A DNA stretch of 64,000 nt from Ulota crispa (lineage: Eukaryota; Streptophyta; Bryopsida; Orthotrichales; Orthotrichaceae), in the NCBI GenBank assembly GCA_963920765.1, contig OY987246.1, positions 4,962,501-5,026,500 of the forward strand, read 5' to 3'. Below, one piece after another: positions 45,421-56,356 of the stretch. Made by a program: the position numbers and the translations under genes. The stretch's first letter is position 1. Every line of letters starts with the position of its first letter. Under the pieces are notes generated by a model. That model was not told the origin of the DNA, did no database searches, and saw only the letters and a list, made by a program, of their open reading frames with translations.

Positions 45421-47639
45421 TAGCAAAACCAAAAAATCTCCTTGTGCTCAGACGCAACATCTATTAGCAAGTCAAGAGGTTTCAGTGCATATCTATAGGT
45501 AGAATATTCTGCAATTGTAAGAAGTTAAATTTTTGACAATCAAACAATACATAACTTAAGATTCCGGTTGGTTTTTGGCCCAAAAGCTAGCCAAACACTA
45601 ATCTGCGAGCAACCACAAGAAATTGCTCCACATAGAGTTGTATCTCTTCAGTTGTTAAGGTTCTTGGTGTAGAGAACGGGGCCGTGCCCTTGACCCACAA
45701 GAGCACTACTTGACTTGTCTTGATGACAGAGTTGGTGGAAGAGACTGGTTGTCCCTTGCTTGGCTGGTAAGCCACAAAAGCAATTAACACACGATCTGTC
45801 TTGTCACTCAACCACCGTTACTATATTGTGGCCATAATCGTTAGTATGGCAAATTTCAGAAAGCCATACTTACCTCATTCATGTTCTCAAAGCTTGGAAA
45901 CTGATGAATCTGAAAACACTCTAAACATGACCAAGATCAAACATTCTTTCAAAAGAATTGGATCACTGTTTAGCAACAAATCACACAAAAGAGAAAGGTG
46001 TTGTAAGCTTGTCCAACAAATTCTGCAGTAACTACGCCGGGGTTCACAATGCTATGCTTGCATGGGGTATTCTCGTGCGAGCTAGTCAATCAGATGTTAT
46101 GGAGTGACCCAAAACAAGATGTATTGAATGTTTTGCAATTTGATTAATAAAAGATCACCAAACAAATAGTTAACTCAAAGAATGACTAAAACTATGGTTC
46201 TGCATAAAACGGCATAGATTCAAGGGCACATGAAGACACAAACCAATTGAAGCTGGATACGAGCTCTAACCTCTAAACTAAAGCAACAAAAAAGCATAAA
46301 GAAGACAATTACACCAAAATCCATGCAAATGAGGTTGAACAAGACAACATAAATTGGAAGGTTTACCATTAAGAACTAGCAAGTCAAAGCAAGGAGATGT
46401 ATCAATACCTGGTGTAGAGTTTGTGTAACTTGTGTATGAATGTGAACCAAGTTTTCTAGTGAGCTCTTACTTGGATCTTGTTGTACAAAATTTTGTATCT
46501 TATTTGACTGTTGGTCCTCCAATCCTCATGTGCTACCTGCATTACAGGTCTTCTTCCTTAAGGATGAGGAGTCCTTTCCTATTCTTTTGTTTCATTTTAG
46601 CTTCCACTATGCTACCTATGTAATGCTTTCAATATCTACTCAGAAAGAATTCTCTCTTTTATCATATCTCAAATAACGATATCTGCCCAGCCAAAAAAGA
46701 AGATATGACCTATGAACTCACAATAACCGCCAAAGCAGAACCTCCATGGACAACATGCTCTTTCAGACAAGTGCCACATTGAATATGTCTGATCTTCCTA
46801 GCCATCTAGCAAGCCAAGTCCGTGGTTGTGCACCTCAACTCGTACTTGGGCCAATCTCAATTGCACAGGGTTTAACTCTAAAAATCTATTTTGATTGAAC
46901 GTTAAAGTACAACCTCAACAACATGTTTGTTCTTGGAACCCTGCTCCCCCTCACTATCTACTACTACAAACATGCAGCAAAGATCACAAAGCATATTTAA
47001 TACAATAAATTTGGATGAATGCCAACCAAAACACACAAATTTGTTGTATTGCAATTATGCAAGGAACTTGCTTGCATGGCGCTGGCGGCTACCTCAGCAC
47101 TGAATGAACCCTAAAATTTCCAAATCACAAGCAATTCATTGATCTCACAAACAACCTTGACTGTAAACACCTCTTGCTAAACCACTTCCACCAAGGAAAT
47201 ACAAGCAATGCACAAAATTAGATACGCTCATACAATAGAAACGCAGCCGTGCAACTCAAAAAGCTCTTGTGATTAATTTTGTCCTTGAGGTTGCAAAGGA
47301 ATTTAAAGGTGAATGTGCACACAACAACAACAACGAGCAACTCAAACAACAACTAACTTACCATCCATTGAAACCTCTGACAAATAAGTTTGGAAAAACC
47401 TCCTTTCTGGTGTAATTGTCACTTCGCGTGTTGGTCATATATGCCTTGCTGGCAAGGTTTGCATATATTGTCAGGTACGTAACACCATATGTGTGAACAC
47501 ATAGTCATTATCTAAAATTACATACATACACAAACCTAAAAATACCCTAACCTAGTTTCCCAACCCTAGGCTCTGAGAATAGTGGTCGGTATTACCATTT
47601 AACATTGGTCTTTCATAGAGCCAAGTGAGAATGGGCCTA
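45421..47639. other. No gene recognised
   Basis: A minus-strand open block (45811-45587, LLWVKGTAPFSTPRTLTTEE, then IQLYVEQFLVVARRLVFG) has protein-like composition, but no family is recognised and no splice partners are seen. The remainder is AT-rich with no supported features. Confidence 0.3.
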
Positions 47640-47705
47640 AAGACTAGCACTAAATTTTCATTTTCTTCAACAAAGGGTCGTTGTTTTTTTATAATAGCAT
47701 GTGTA

Positions 47706-48031
47706 AGGTAAGAGGCTCGAACTCAGTTAGGGTAGTAATACAACTCACCTCTCCAAATGAACTGCCCAAGTACAAGTCTTATTCATAGCCTTTCAAAAAT
47801 GTACAGTGGGCGTATATTTGAGGAAGTGACCCATTTAAAAGCCCTATGATCTTTCCACTTCAAAATTTCATAACTAATTCTACATTGCTTTGAAAAATAC
47901 AAAATAACTTGGGTTAGATGCCAATTCCTCTTGTCTTTCAAGGAAAATTTATTGAAAAATATATCAAGAAGTTCCACCTCCCCAAAATTCAGATTCAGCA
48001 CTTTGACAATTAGTTTACAAGCCTCTTACCT
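47706..48031. mobile_element. TA-flanked AGGTAAGAGGC element with empty-site control
   Basis: Starts AGGTAAGAGGCTCGAAC, ends GTTTACAAGCCTCTTACCT, with TA at 47704-47705 and 48032-48033. Copy 2 of the duplication has a single TA at this point (GTG-TA-GTATCAACTTGG), proving insertion with TA duplication. 326 bp, non-coding. It shares CTTTCCACTTCAAAATTTC with the region right of the 1025 element. Confidence 0.9.
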
Positions 48032-48094
48032 TAGGGCCAAGTTGGTTTCTCATGGAAAGAAGCTTGAGTGACTGTAGAGTTCTCTTAGGCTTAA

Positions 48095-48452
48095 CCCCTA
48101 AACGTCTGAGCGTGCTGCAACCAATAGAATACAAGATATTTTTCTTGTATTTGGATTAGATTCACACCTTTACTACATTTGAGATCAACAAAGAAGTTGG
48201 AGAATAGATCAAAGCCGTTCTAGTGAGCTACTGATAGAGCATAGTATATATGCTGCCTTATAATTGGCATTTGCTACCAAAAAGAAGTTTTAATTTGGGA
48301 TCTCCAATAGCTCACTAGAACAACTTTGATCTATTCTCCAACTACTTTGTTGATCTCATATGTAGTAAAGGTGTGAATATAGCCCAAATACAAGAAAACA
48401 CCTTGTATTCTACTTGTTGCAGCGGCATGCTGTGTCCTTTAGGAGTTAAGGG
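48095..48452. mobile_element. TTAA-flanked CCC...GGG element (piggyBac-like), copy 3, with empty site
   Basis: TTAA at 48091-48094 and 48453-48456. The matching position in copy 2 (near 54295) has one TTAA (GGC-TTAA-AACCAAC). The element is an almost complete hairpin, with arms of about 160 bp centred near 48265, including TTTGATCTATTCTCCAACTA and its inverse. 358 bp. Precise TTAA targeting with CCC termini is the piggyBac hallmark. Confidence 0.85.
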
Positions 48453-49065
48453 TTAAAACCAACTTCCCTATTTGCCTCATAAGAGCATCTCCACCAAGGG
48501 ACATCTGTATCTGTATCTGTATCCGGATGATTTCCATCCGGGTAGAGGAAAAAACCTCCCCACCAGCTGCATGTATCTAAAAATATTTAGGAATCTAGAT
48601 TTTCTGGAGCCCCCAGTTTTGTATCAAGAGGACCATATAGGGAATTGGAATTTGGTAAACTGTATACTAATGTTTCCAAAAAAGTGTTCTTTTATTACCT
48701 TGTTTCACTTGGGTGCTCTCTTGGCCCACATGCTGTGTAACCATCTCCCATGCCCAAGCTAGGGTGGGCACACCTAGTCCAATCCATCACATCATAGCCA
48801 AACTTAATTCACATGTATCCATGTTGAGAGTTAACTAGAGAAATTAATTCATACTAAGTTCAACTTAGAATTTAATGAGCATAATTAATCAACATCATTA
48901 AGAGCTTAAGATATTGATTTATTCAAATAATAAAATTAGGTTGTTTCACACTAATTTCTTGACATTTGACACTTTATAAATTACTTATGTCGTAATACAA
49001 GTATGAATTCCTTTCAAGTTTGGTGTTGTTGTAATTGGTAGTCATTAGTCTTTATATGCAAAAAT

Positions 49066-49069
<4 letters not shown>

Positions 49070-49107
<38 letters not shown>
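49070..49107. repeat. (AT)n microsatellite
   Basis: Pure TA dinucleotide run within the 3.1-kb TAA-flanked element. Confidence 0.95.
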
Positions 49108-49112
<5 letters not shown>

Positions 49113-49188
49113 TAAATATGTGATGAATTTTATGTCTTATAAACTAACTTTCTTGGAATAAAACACTCTAATTGTTGAGGAAAATTAA

Positions 49189-50117
49189 CCCCTACAAGAC
49201 CAAGCCCTTTTTCCTGCCAAAATCACTAAAAATTGCCACTTCTAGGGGATGAATAAGAAGGTAGATTTTTTTTTTTTGGAAATCCAACCATAGGATCTTG
49301 CCTTAGACTAGGAGAGGTACTTGTGGGACAAAAAACACATCATTCTAGATGAAGAGGAGGAGACATTTACATCTAAAGTGAAAAAAAAAGGTTTTTTTCC
49401 TAAAGCCCAAAATTTTTAGAAGACTTTGACCACTCTCACATGAAAAAAATTGATCTACCCAAAGTTGTGCTTTTCATTTTTCCATGTAGGAGATCAAGTT
49501 AGGTATGTGCGGGAGAATTTTCAAATCAATTGAAACTACACAACACATGGAGAAAAAGTAGTAACTAAAAAGAAGTAGAGAGTGAGTCAAAACACTAAAT
49601 TGTTAAGAGTTTAATTATTAAAATGAAAAATGCAAATCTCAATGGTTATGATGTTATAATAAATAATTTACTTCCTTTGGTTTAGTTTTTTTTTCCAAAA
49701 TATTGAAAATTGGGTAAAATAAAGGACTTCAAAGTTTACTTTAGAGTAAAGAATTTATAACTGCTTGTAAACAAAAACTCCTTGTAACTTTCATGTCATT
49801 GATTGAAATTGAATGATTCAAAGCTTTCCACGTATAAAAAAATCTAAAGAACCAATTTCAAGTTTTTATTTAAAAAAAACGTAAATTTTGAAAAAGTTTT
49901 TTGGGCTGTCCGGATGGGCAATCCTCACCAAATTTTCATAAGTTCTTGCATAACTTCTTTGTCAAATGATGGAATGAAGAAAAATTTAGATGCCCACATA
50001 GATCTCTAAATTCCCCAACTTGAATAGAAGTTTCAAAAAATCACACAAAGTAGTTTAGCCATAGGTATAAGCCCAAAATCCCATTTGTCCCCTAAAGGGA
50101 CAATGGTCCTTCAAGGG
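49189..50117. mobile_element. TTAA-flanked element, copy 4, 929 bp
   Basis: TTAA at 49185-49188 and 50118-50121. Starts CCCCTACAAGACC; ends GGTCCTTCAAGGG, with CCCCTAAAGGGACAATGG just inside. Nested in the 3.1-kb element. Non-coding. Confidence 0.65.
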
Positions 50118-50554
50118 TTAATGTCAATAAGTAGCATAGATTACATGTTTTATATCTCTCAAATATTAAAAGAACATGGAGAAAAATCAAGAGATAATTA
50201 AGAACATATTTGTTTTACTATAAGAAAAAATATGATTTTCAAAGTTCGTCAATTAATTTACCTACTCCAAAATCCTTAGTTTGACGCTTATGGGTGTACA
50301 GACCTTACATGATTCTAATCGATTTCTTGAGCACCCCTCACAGTATGCACTCAGATACATAACTCAAGGTATATTGCACCTTTACCTGCAATTTTTTGAT
50401 GATTGAAAAAAAAGATAAAAAATGGATGACAGTTTTAAAAACGTCAGAAACATAGACCACCTTAGGTACTATATATTTTTCCACAACAAAGAAAAAATAA
50501 ATAAAACAGTAAAGACGTGGTACCGCACCCACATTTTTTCTACTAAATGTGATT

Positions 50555-51433
50555 TGTACAGTCGGGTGCTGAAGACTTACGAATTGCTAAAATAAGCCAG
50601 TCAGCTTTTTTGTTTGGACATGGTGTAAAATTGATCCATTTTGGTAGGAAAATTTATTATTGCATCCTTATGCAATATAAAGCAAGTGTACCAAATTTCA
50701 GTTCTTGAAAATTAAAACTCCATTTCTGGTGCATTATTTTGTAAGAAATTCATGGTTTTACATGATGATTAATTGAAAAATATTGGTGATGAATTTTTGA
50801 GATTTGATTCCATGGATATGTAGGAAACATCCATATGCACATCTTCCATGCTAAAAAACATCCCTTTAAGTAACAAAAATTTTACCAACAAAAGATTCTA
50901 TGAAACTTGTGATAGGCCCAAATTTGGTAAATTACATATTTTTCTATGAAAATCAAATTTTGTTGTTTGACTTAAAGATTGTAACTAAGTTTGTATCTCT
51001 AAACATCATCTTTTTTTTACTGGTTGAAAAGCTAGTTAAAAAACAAAAATATACATTTTACCAAATTTGGGCCTATCACAAGTTTCATAGAATCTTTTGC
51101 TGGTAAAATTTTTGTTACTTAAGGGGGTGTTTTTTAGCATGGAAGATGTGCATATGGATGTTTCCTACATATCCATGGAATCAAATCTCAAAAATTCATC
51201 ACCAATATTTTTCAATTAATCATCATGCAAAACCATGAATTTCTTACAAAACAATGCACCAGAAATGGAGTTTTAATTTTCAAGAACTGAAATTTGGTAC
51301 ACTTGCTTTATATTGCATAAGGATGCAATGATAAATTTTCCTACCAAAATGGATCAATTTTACACCATGTTCAAACAAAAAAGCTGACTAGCTTATTTTA
51401 GCAATTTGTAAGTCTTCAATACCCGACTGTACA
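50555..51433. mobile_element. Foldback element with 370-bp arms
   Basis: TGTACAGTCGGGTGCTGAAG (50555) is repeated inverted at CAATACCCGACTGTACA (to 51433). The arms match for about 370 bp with few differences, leaving a centre of about 130 bp at 50929-51057. Adjacent target duplication not found. Arm similarity implies either recent insertion or gene conversion between arms. Confidence 0.85.
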
Positions 51434-51633
51434 GGAGCAAGATGCACAAAGGGCAAAGGGCCTTTAGTAAAAAAACTATAGATGGGGTAGAACTGGTGGG
51501 CTTCCCCATCCCTATCCCATCTTCCTTGCACCTTCATCCATTCAAGGATGGGGATACGGATGCCCCAGGTGGAGATTCTCTAAGATGCTTCTAAATCACC
51601 ATCAACAATTTTTTACCAAGATCAACAAAATAA

Positions 51634-52272
51634 GGGGAAATTACAAAATGAGTAACAAAAAGGAAAGAAATTACAATTTGGGTAATGGTTTGAAAGTAAT
51701 TACAATATAGGTAACAAAATCCAAATACCTCAACGGGTTTGGCAAGAGAATTGATATATGTACTATCCCTTTACAACTATTCTACCACACCTCCTATATA
51801 TGGTTGACATTTACAATATTAAAGCAAGTGTGTTTCAAAGAAAAAAAATCACTAATTTGAAAATACAGTTTGACATAGACATTGCAGCTTTAATTTTGGT
51901 TATATAGCTATGGATCTTGCTCACAAAATCAATTAAAATATTTAAATGAAACTAAGCATAATTTAGATTTTTTAATTGATACTATGAGTAGGATCCAAAG
52001 CTAAAAAAAATAATTAAAGTTGTAATATCTGTGTCAAGCTGTATTTTCAAATTAGTGATGTTTTTTCTTTATTCCACACCTACTTTAACATTGCAAATAT
52101 TGGCCATACATAGGAGGAGTGGTAGAATAGTTGAAAAGGGATGGTACATATATCAATTCCCTTGCCAAACCTGTTGAGATATTTGGATTTTGTTACCTAA
52201 ATTGTAATTACTTTCAACCATTACCCAAGTTGTAATTTCTTTCCTTTTTGTTACTCATTTTGTAATTTCCCC
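51634..52272. mobile_element. Foldback (MULE-like) element, 9-bp target duplication, empty-site control
   Basis: GGGGAAATTACAAAATGAGT at the left and its inverse at the right. The arms run over almost the whole 639 bp. A perfect 9-bp duplication ACAAAATAA lies at 51625-51633 and 52273-52281. Copy 2 of the duplication (about 54366) has the uninterrupted target AATAAAATAATCAACCGCAT. The 9-bp duplication fits the Mutator superfamily. Confidence 0.9.
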
Positions 52273-53615
52273 ACAAAATAAACAGCGCATAGGAACAAAA
52301 GGAAAGACCACAACTGAATTTACCATCTAACTTACCGATCATCACATCCAGTTTGAACTCTTTCCAAAGTCCTCAATTCTTTCCAGCGTTTCCCGCAGGT
52401 AAAATGTCTGATAATTTCCACCCCGGGATTCACTTGAAGGAAAAGAAAGAATGTGCCAAAGATGAAGGCGGGCCCTTGAAAAACCCCTTGGTGGGGAAAA
52501 ACCGGAGCATCCGGAGACGGGGCCTTCGAGTACGCACCTCCTGGTTTGCTTCTACTCCGCGGTCTACAGTACATGTACAGTATTACGCGGTGCAGGCTTT
52601 TGGGGTTTCGTACTCTGTCGGCAAACACTCTCCTTCTTGCACACTTCGTTGCTCTCAAAGCGTGTCACCATCGCTACTACTTAGCTCATCCTTTTGCTTC
52701 AGGATTGTGTCGCTCTTATACTGGGAGGTCTTGTCCTTGCGAAACGTACTCGGCTTCACAAAGCGCTTGCACAAGTGTTGTGAGCAGACGAGGCTGGTGT
52801 GTGCCTTAGAGCTCTGTTTATGTCTCTGCCGCACTACTGTAGTTTGTTGAGGTCGTTGCATTTCTTCTCCAGGAAGAGCTCCGGGGTGCGGATGAGAGTG
52901 AGTGTATACGGTATCTGCAGTCCTTTTGAGGTGGTGGAGTTTGGCTTGGAATCGCTGTGTTGTGGAGGAGTCTCCATGTGTACAAGAGCAAGGGTTATGA
53001 TCCTCATCGCGTTTTGATTTAAAGGTGGACGTGCTTTTTTGAGATTTGCTGCAACAATGCGCTCTCTGTAGGTCATACGAAGAAGACAGGGATTCCATCA
53101 GGTACTCTTTCAGTCTCCCTTTCTAGTGTGGTCGAATAATATGCAATAGGGTAGTCACGGTTGAGTTTTCGCATTCTCAATCTTCACAAAAGGCCAGTTC
53201 TTTGAAGATTGTGATTCTTTTTTTTCCTCTTCCAAGCGTGGAGATTGAGAATATTTTATTGCGTGAGTACTTTTACCACAATCTGCTTGCTTACTCACTC
53301 CTGAATAACTTTTCACCCTTGCTTTTTCTAGTCCTCCAATTGGTGGCTGTGTTGCTTTCCTCTAAGTACAACATTCTCCATTCTTCATTCTTCATTCATC
53401 GTCACCCACAAAAGGGGTGTCACACCTTCTTCCATGAAGAAATGCTTCCATTGGATCCTACATTCACTCAACCATTTCTCAATCTTCACAAAAATCTCAA
53501 TCTTAGACCAGTCTTGACTACTCCTAATGTTTCTACAGAGAACCCCTTTGTATCAAGGGACACTATGCATGAAGTTATGCAAATCAGATTAACATAATCA
53601 TAATAAATAATAGAA

Positions 53616-54169
53616 CACAACCTTTCTATATATAGCAAAATACAACCAAGAATAGAATACACAACCAAAAATAGAGATTGCTTGAAAGAGAGTGTCATGG
53701 TGCAACTTCTAGTGACTTGTTTGTCCTTTTACATGGGAGAAAGGGGTACATGCATAGAGTGGAAAGAGGGATACATGCATAAAGTGGTTTAAAGTGAGGT
53801 TTTACTTTAAATCAAGTTAGTGACATTTGTGAGTTAACCAATCACTCATAGTTTAACTTTTTAAATTGGTCACATTTTGTAGTAAGATTTATTACAAGGA
53901 CATTGTTGGTACAACAGCTACCTACACTCATAGGTTTATAATAATATAATAGTTAATAAAATAAATTGTAATTAAAAATCTAAAAAATATTCTCTTTTTT
54001 TCCTCTTAAATGGTCGGTTTTTTTCCTAAACTTTTGAATACAATTTGGCAATCTTCCAAATCAACCGGCTAGGTCGTAAGTAGTAACTCCTGCACTCCCT
54101 GTACATCGGTACGCGCCAGTGGCGGTTCCTTCGACATTTCCTCTGGGGTTTCCAACCATGATTAGCTTG
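53616..54169. other. Spacer between duplication copies
   Basis: AT-rich spacer with no gene. The end (54090-54165, CGCCAGTGGCGGTTCC, GGGTTTCCAACCATGATTAG) is a diverged copy of 13355-13420 (GCGCCACTGGGGTTTC, TTTCCAACCATGATTAG), so a dispersed repeat borders copy 2. Confidence 0.5.
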
Positions 54170-54541
54170 CAAAGATTAGCATTAAATTTTCATTTACCTC
54201 AATAAGGGGTCGTTGTTTCTTTCTGATCACCCGTGTAGTATCAACTTGGCTTCTCATGGAAGGAAGCATGAGTGACTGTAGAGCTTTTGTAGGCTTAAAA
54301 CCAACTTTCCTGTCCGCCTCCTAAGATGCTTCTGAACCACCATCAGCAATTTTGTTGCCAAGATTAATAAAATAATCAACCGCATAGAAACTAAAGGAAA
54401 GACCACAACTGAATTTACCATTTACCGATCCTCACATCCAGTTTGAACTCTTTCCAAAGTCCTCAATTCTTTCCAGCGTTTTCCGCAGGTAAAAATTCTG
54501 ATAATTTCCACCCCCGGATACACTTGAAGGTAAAGAAAGAA

Positions 54542-54834
54542 GGGAAATTTTGATGGGTACTCTGAAGTTTGCTATCTTTGTACGAATGCCCCTAGTTTTA
54601 TAGAAATTGCACAAACACCCTTGGACCATAATTCTCAAGCATTTGTTTTGTTATGCACTTCGCTTCCTTCTTCCTTAGTCAAATACAAGAAAGAAACAAC
54701 ATGCATACGAAGGAAGAAGGAAGTGGTGTGCATAACAAAACAAACACTTGAAAATGATGGCACAAGGGTATTTGTGAAAACCAGGGGCATTCGTACAAAT
54801 ATCCCAAATTTCAAGGGTCTCCATCAAACTTTCC
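54542..54834. mobile_element. MULE-type palindromic element, copy 3, with empty site
   Basis: A perfect 10-bp duplication AAAGAAAGAA at 54532-54541 and 54835-54844. Copy 1 has the single target AAAGAAAGAA at 52442-52451. The terminal repeats (GGGAAATTTTGATGG / CCATCAAACTTTCC) extend about 60-80 bp inward. 293 bp. Confidence 0.92.
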
Positions 54835-54874
54835 AAAGAAAGAACATGCGAAAGATGAAGGCGGGCCCTTGCGT

Positions 54875-55452
54875 ACGCACCTCCTGCTTTGCTTCTAATC
54901 CGCGTTCTACAGTACATGTACAGAAGTACGCGGCGCTGGCTTCTGGGGATTCGTACCCTGTCGGCAAACAGTGTTCTTCTTCCACGCTTCGTTGCTCTCA
55001 AAGCGTGTCACCATCGCTACTACGTAGCTCATCGTTTTGCTTCAGGATTGTGTCGCTCTTATACTGGGAGGTCTTGTCCTTGCGAAACGTACTCAGCTTC
55101 ACAAAGCGCTTGCACAAGTGTTGTGAGCAGACGAGGTTGGTGTGTGCCTTAGAGCTCTGTTTATGTCTCTGCCGCACTCCTGTAGTTTGTTGAGGTCGTT
55201 GCATTTCTTCTCCAGGAAGAGCTCCGGGGTTGCGGTTGAGAGGTGATTGTCTACTGTATCTGCAGTCTTTCGGAGGTGGTGGAGTCTCGATTGGAATCGC
55301 TGTGCTGTGGAGGAGTCCCATTTGTACAAGAGCAAGGGTTACGATCCTCATCGCGTTATGGTTTAAAGGTGGACGTACGTGCTTTTTTGAGATTTGTTGC
55401 AACGACGCTCTGTCTGTAGGTCACACGAAGAAGAAGACAGGGATTCCATCAG
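54875..55452 (+). promoter_or_regulatory. Putative leader exon and promoter of the NB-LRR gene
   Basis: A GC-richer block than its surroundings, conserved in copy 1 of the duplication. It ends at GACAGGGATTCCATCAG followed by GTAGTC, a donor-like site that is also kept in copy 1 (53101, GTACTC). The first in-frame acceptor before the NB-LRR start is TTTGGCAG at 56335-56342, which would define an 890-bp leader intron. Open frames in both strands of this block differ between copies and are not supported as proteins. TSS and TATA not identified. Confidence 0.4.
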
Positions 55453-56356
55453 GTAGTCATTCATTCTCTCTTTCTCACATGGTTGAGTAATATGTGTTGT
55501 TTCTAAGTAGAACCGCTTTGTATCGAGGAAGAGCAAGCATCAAGTTATGCGAATGAGATTAACATAACAGGTACATAATAGAAGAACTATTGATGAAATA
55601 AGTTCAAAATGCAACTTTAAAGAACTCTCAAAGATTTTCTTTTTGCAATATCTTGATTTTTCTTCCCATAAACTAGGGTAATGATCGTATTTGTAATGAA
55701 AGTTTCTTAGTGTGTAATAATCGATGTATCCAAAGTGACTTTGTCTCTTTAGGATCTCAGATTACACTACTTTTTTTTTCATTGTGATATAATTGAACTT
55801 TATTACATCATGGTTTGTATATGTGTGAAAAGAGCCTTGGCTCTAGTTTGCTTGATTGTGCATGTTGGATATGAGTTTGTGAGTTTTGCCATAGTTCCAA
55901 TGTGGCCATCTCAACTACAATAATGCTGTCACGAATCTCTCTTATCATGAGGGAAGCATTGATTTGAAACTCAAGTGTAGTGGAATATGTGCGTGTCCTA
56001 TCCATTTATCATTCATGATATGTTGTGTTGTGGTTGTAGGTTTGAACAATTTCATTGATAAGGTTGGAGCTTGATAATTATTTGTATTGAATCTTTGATT
56101 GAAGGAAGAGCTATGTGAAGTGGTAAGTAGCTTATACTGCTATCAACTAGGTAACTTGTTTCAGAAAGGATGTTATTTGTCACTTGTGTAAATGTTTGCT
56201 TATAAAGATTTTGTTTGAAACTTGTATGGGAGTTTGTGTGATTTTTTAGAGTGGTGATGTGAAGAATGCAAGTTGGAGTGATATTTTTCCATGTGGTTTG
56301 TGTGCGGTTTATGTTTTGTTGACTAGTTGATGACTTTGGCAGGCATATTGGTTGCC

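Larger units (their letters stand above)
48483..51580. mobile_element. TAA-flanked GAGCATCTCCACC element (PIF/Harbinger-like), 3.1 kb with nested insertions
   Basis: The left end GAGCATCTCCACC and right end GGTGGAGATTCTC are inverted. Inside, ATCTGTATC and GATACGGATGCCCC also correspond. TAA flanks both sides (48480-48482, 51581-51583), and copy 2 has the uninterrupted site CTCC-TAA-GATGCTTCTG. The 3-bp TAA/TTA duplication fits PIF/Harbinger. It contains a TTAA-type element (49189-50117), a worn AGGTAG-type right end (about 50230-50306) and a foldback (50555-51433). Without those the host element is probably under 1.2 kb. No transposase coding. Confidence 0.8.
47640..53615. repeat. Segmental duplication, copy 1 (expanded by insertions)
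   Basis: Alignable in order with 54170-55585. Anchors include AAATTTTCATTT with GGGTCGTTGTTT (47660 / 54190), TTCTCATGGAA and GAGTGACTGTAGAG, TAAGATGCTTCTAAATCACC (51581), AAGGAAAGACCACAACTGAA, CCAGTTTGAACTCTTTCCAA (52349 / 54437), GTACGCACCTCCTG, CTCTCAAAGCGTGTCACCAT, and GACAGGGATTCCATCAGGTA (53085 / 55436). The copy is about 6 kb against 1.4 kb because it carries the insertions at 47706-48031, 48095-48452, 48483-51580 and 51634-52272, plus an extra stretch of about 380 bp near 53145-53528. The GC-richer part (52330-53101) is leader-like. Confidence 0.85.
54170..55585. repeat. Segmental duplication, copy 2, adjoining the NB-LRR gene
   Basis: Compact partner of 47640-53615. It lacks all four large insertions of copy 1 but has its own MULE-type element at 54542-54834. 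A further indel of about 45 bp separates the copies after GGCGGGCCCTTG (52465-52475 / 54861-54872). Ends near ATGAGATTAACATAAC (copy 1: ATCAGATTAACATAA, about 53596). Confidence 0.85.

Noticed and set aside
47690-47740. GAGGCTCGAACTCAGTTAG as a tRNA T-arm
   Set aside because: It is the terminal repeat of the TA-flanked element at 47706-48031; no cloverleaf can be formed.
52332-53098. Several open frames of 80-165 codons on both strands in the GC-richer leader of duplication copy 1, and their counterparts at 54621-55490
   Set aside because: Frames are shifted and differently terminated between the two copies, so no protein is conserved. Low stop density follows from base composition.
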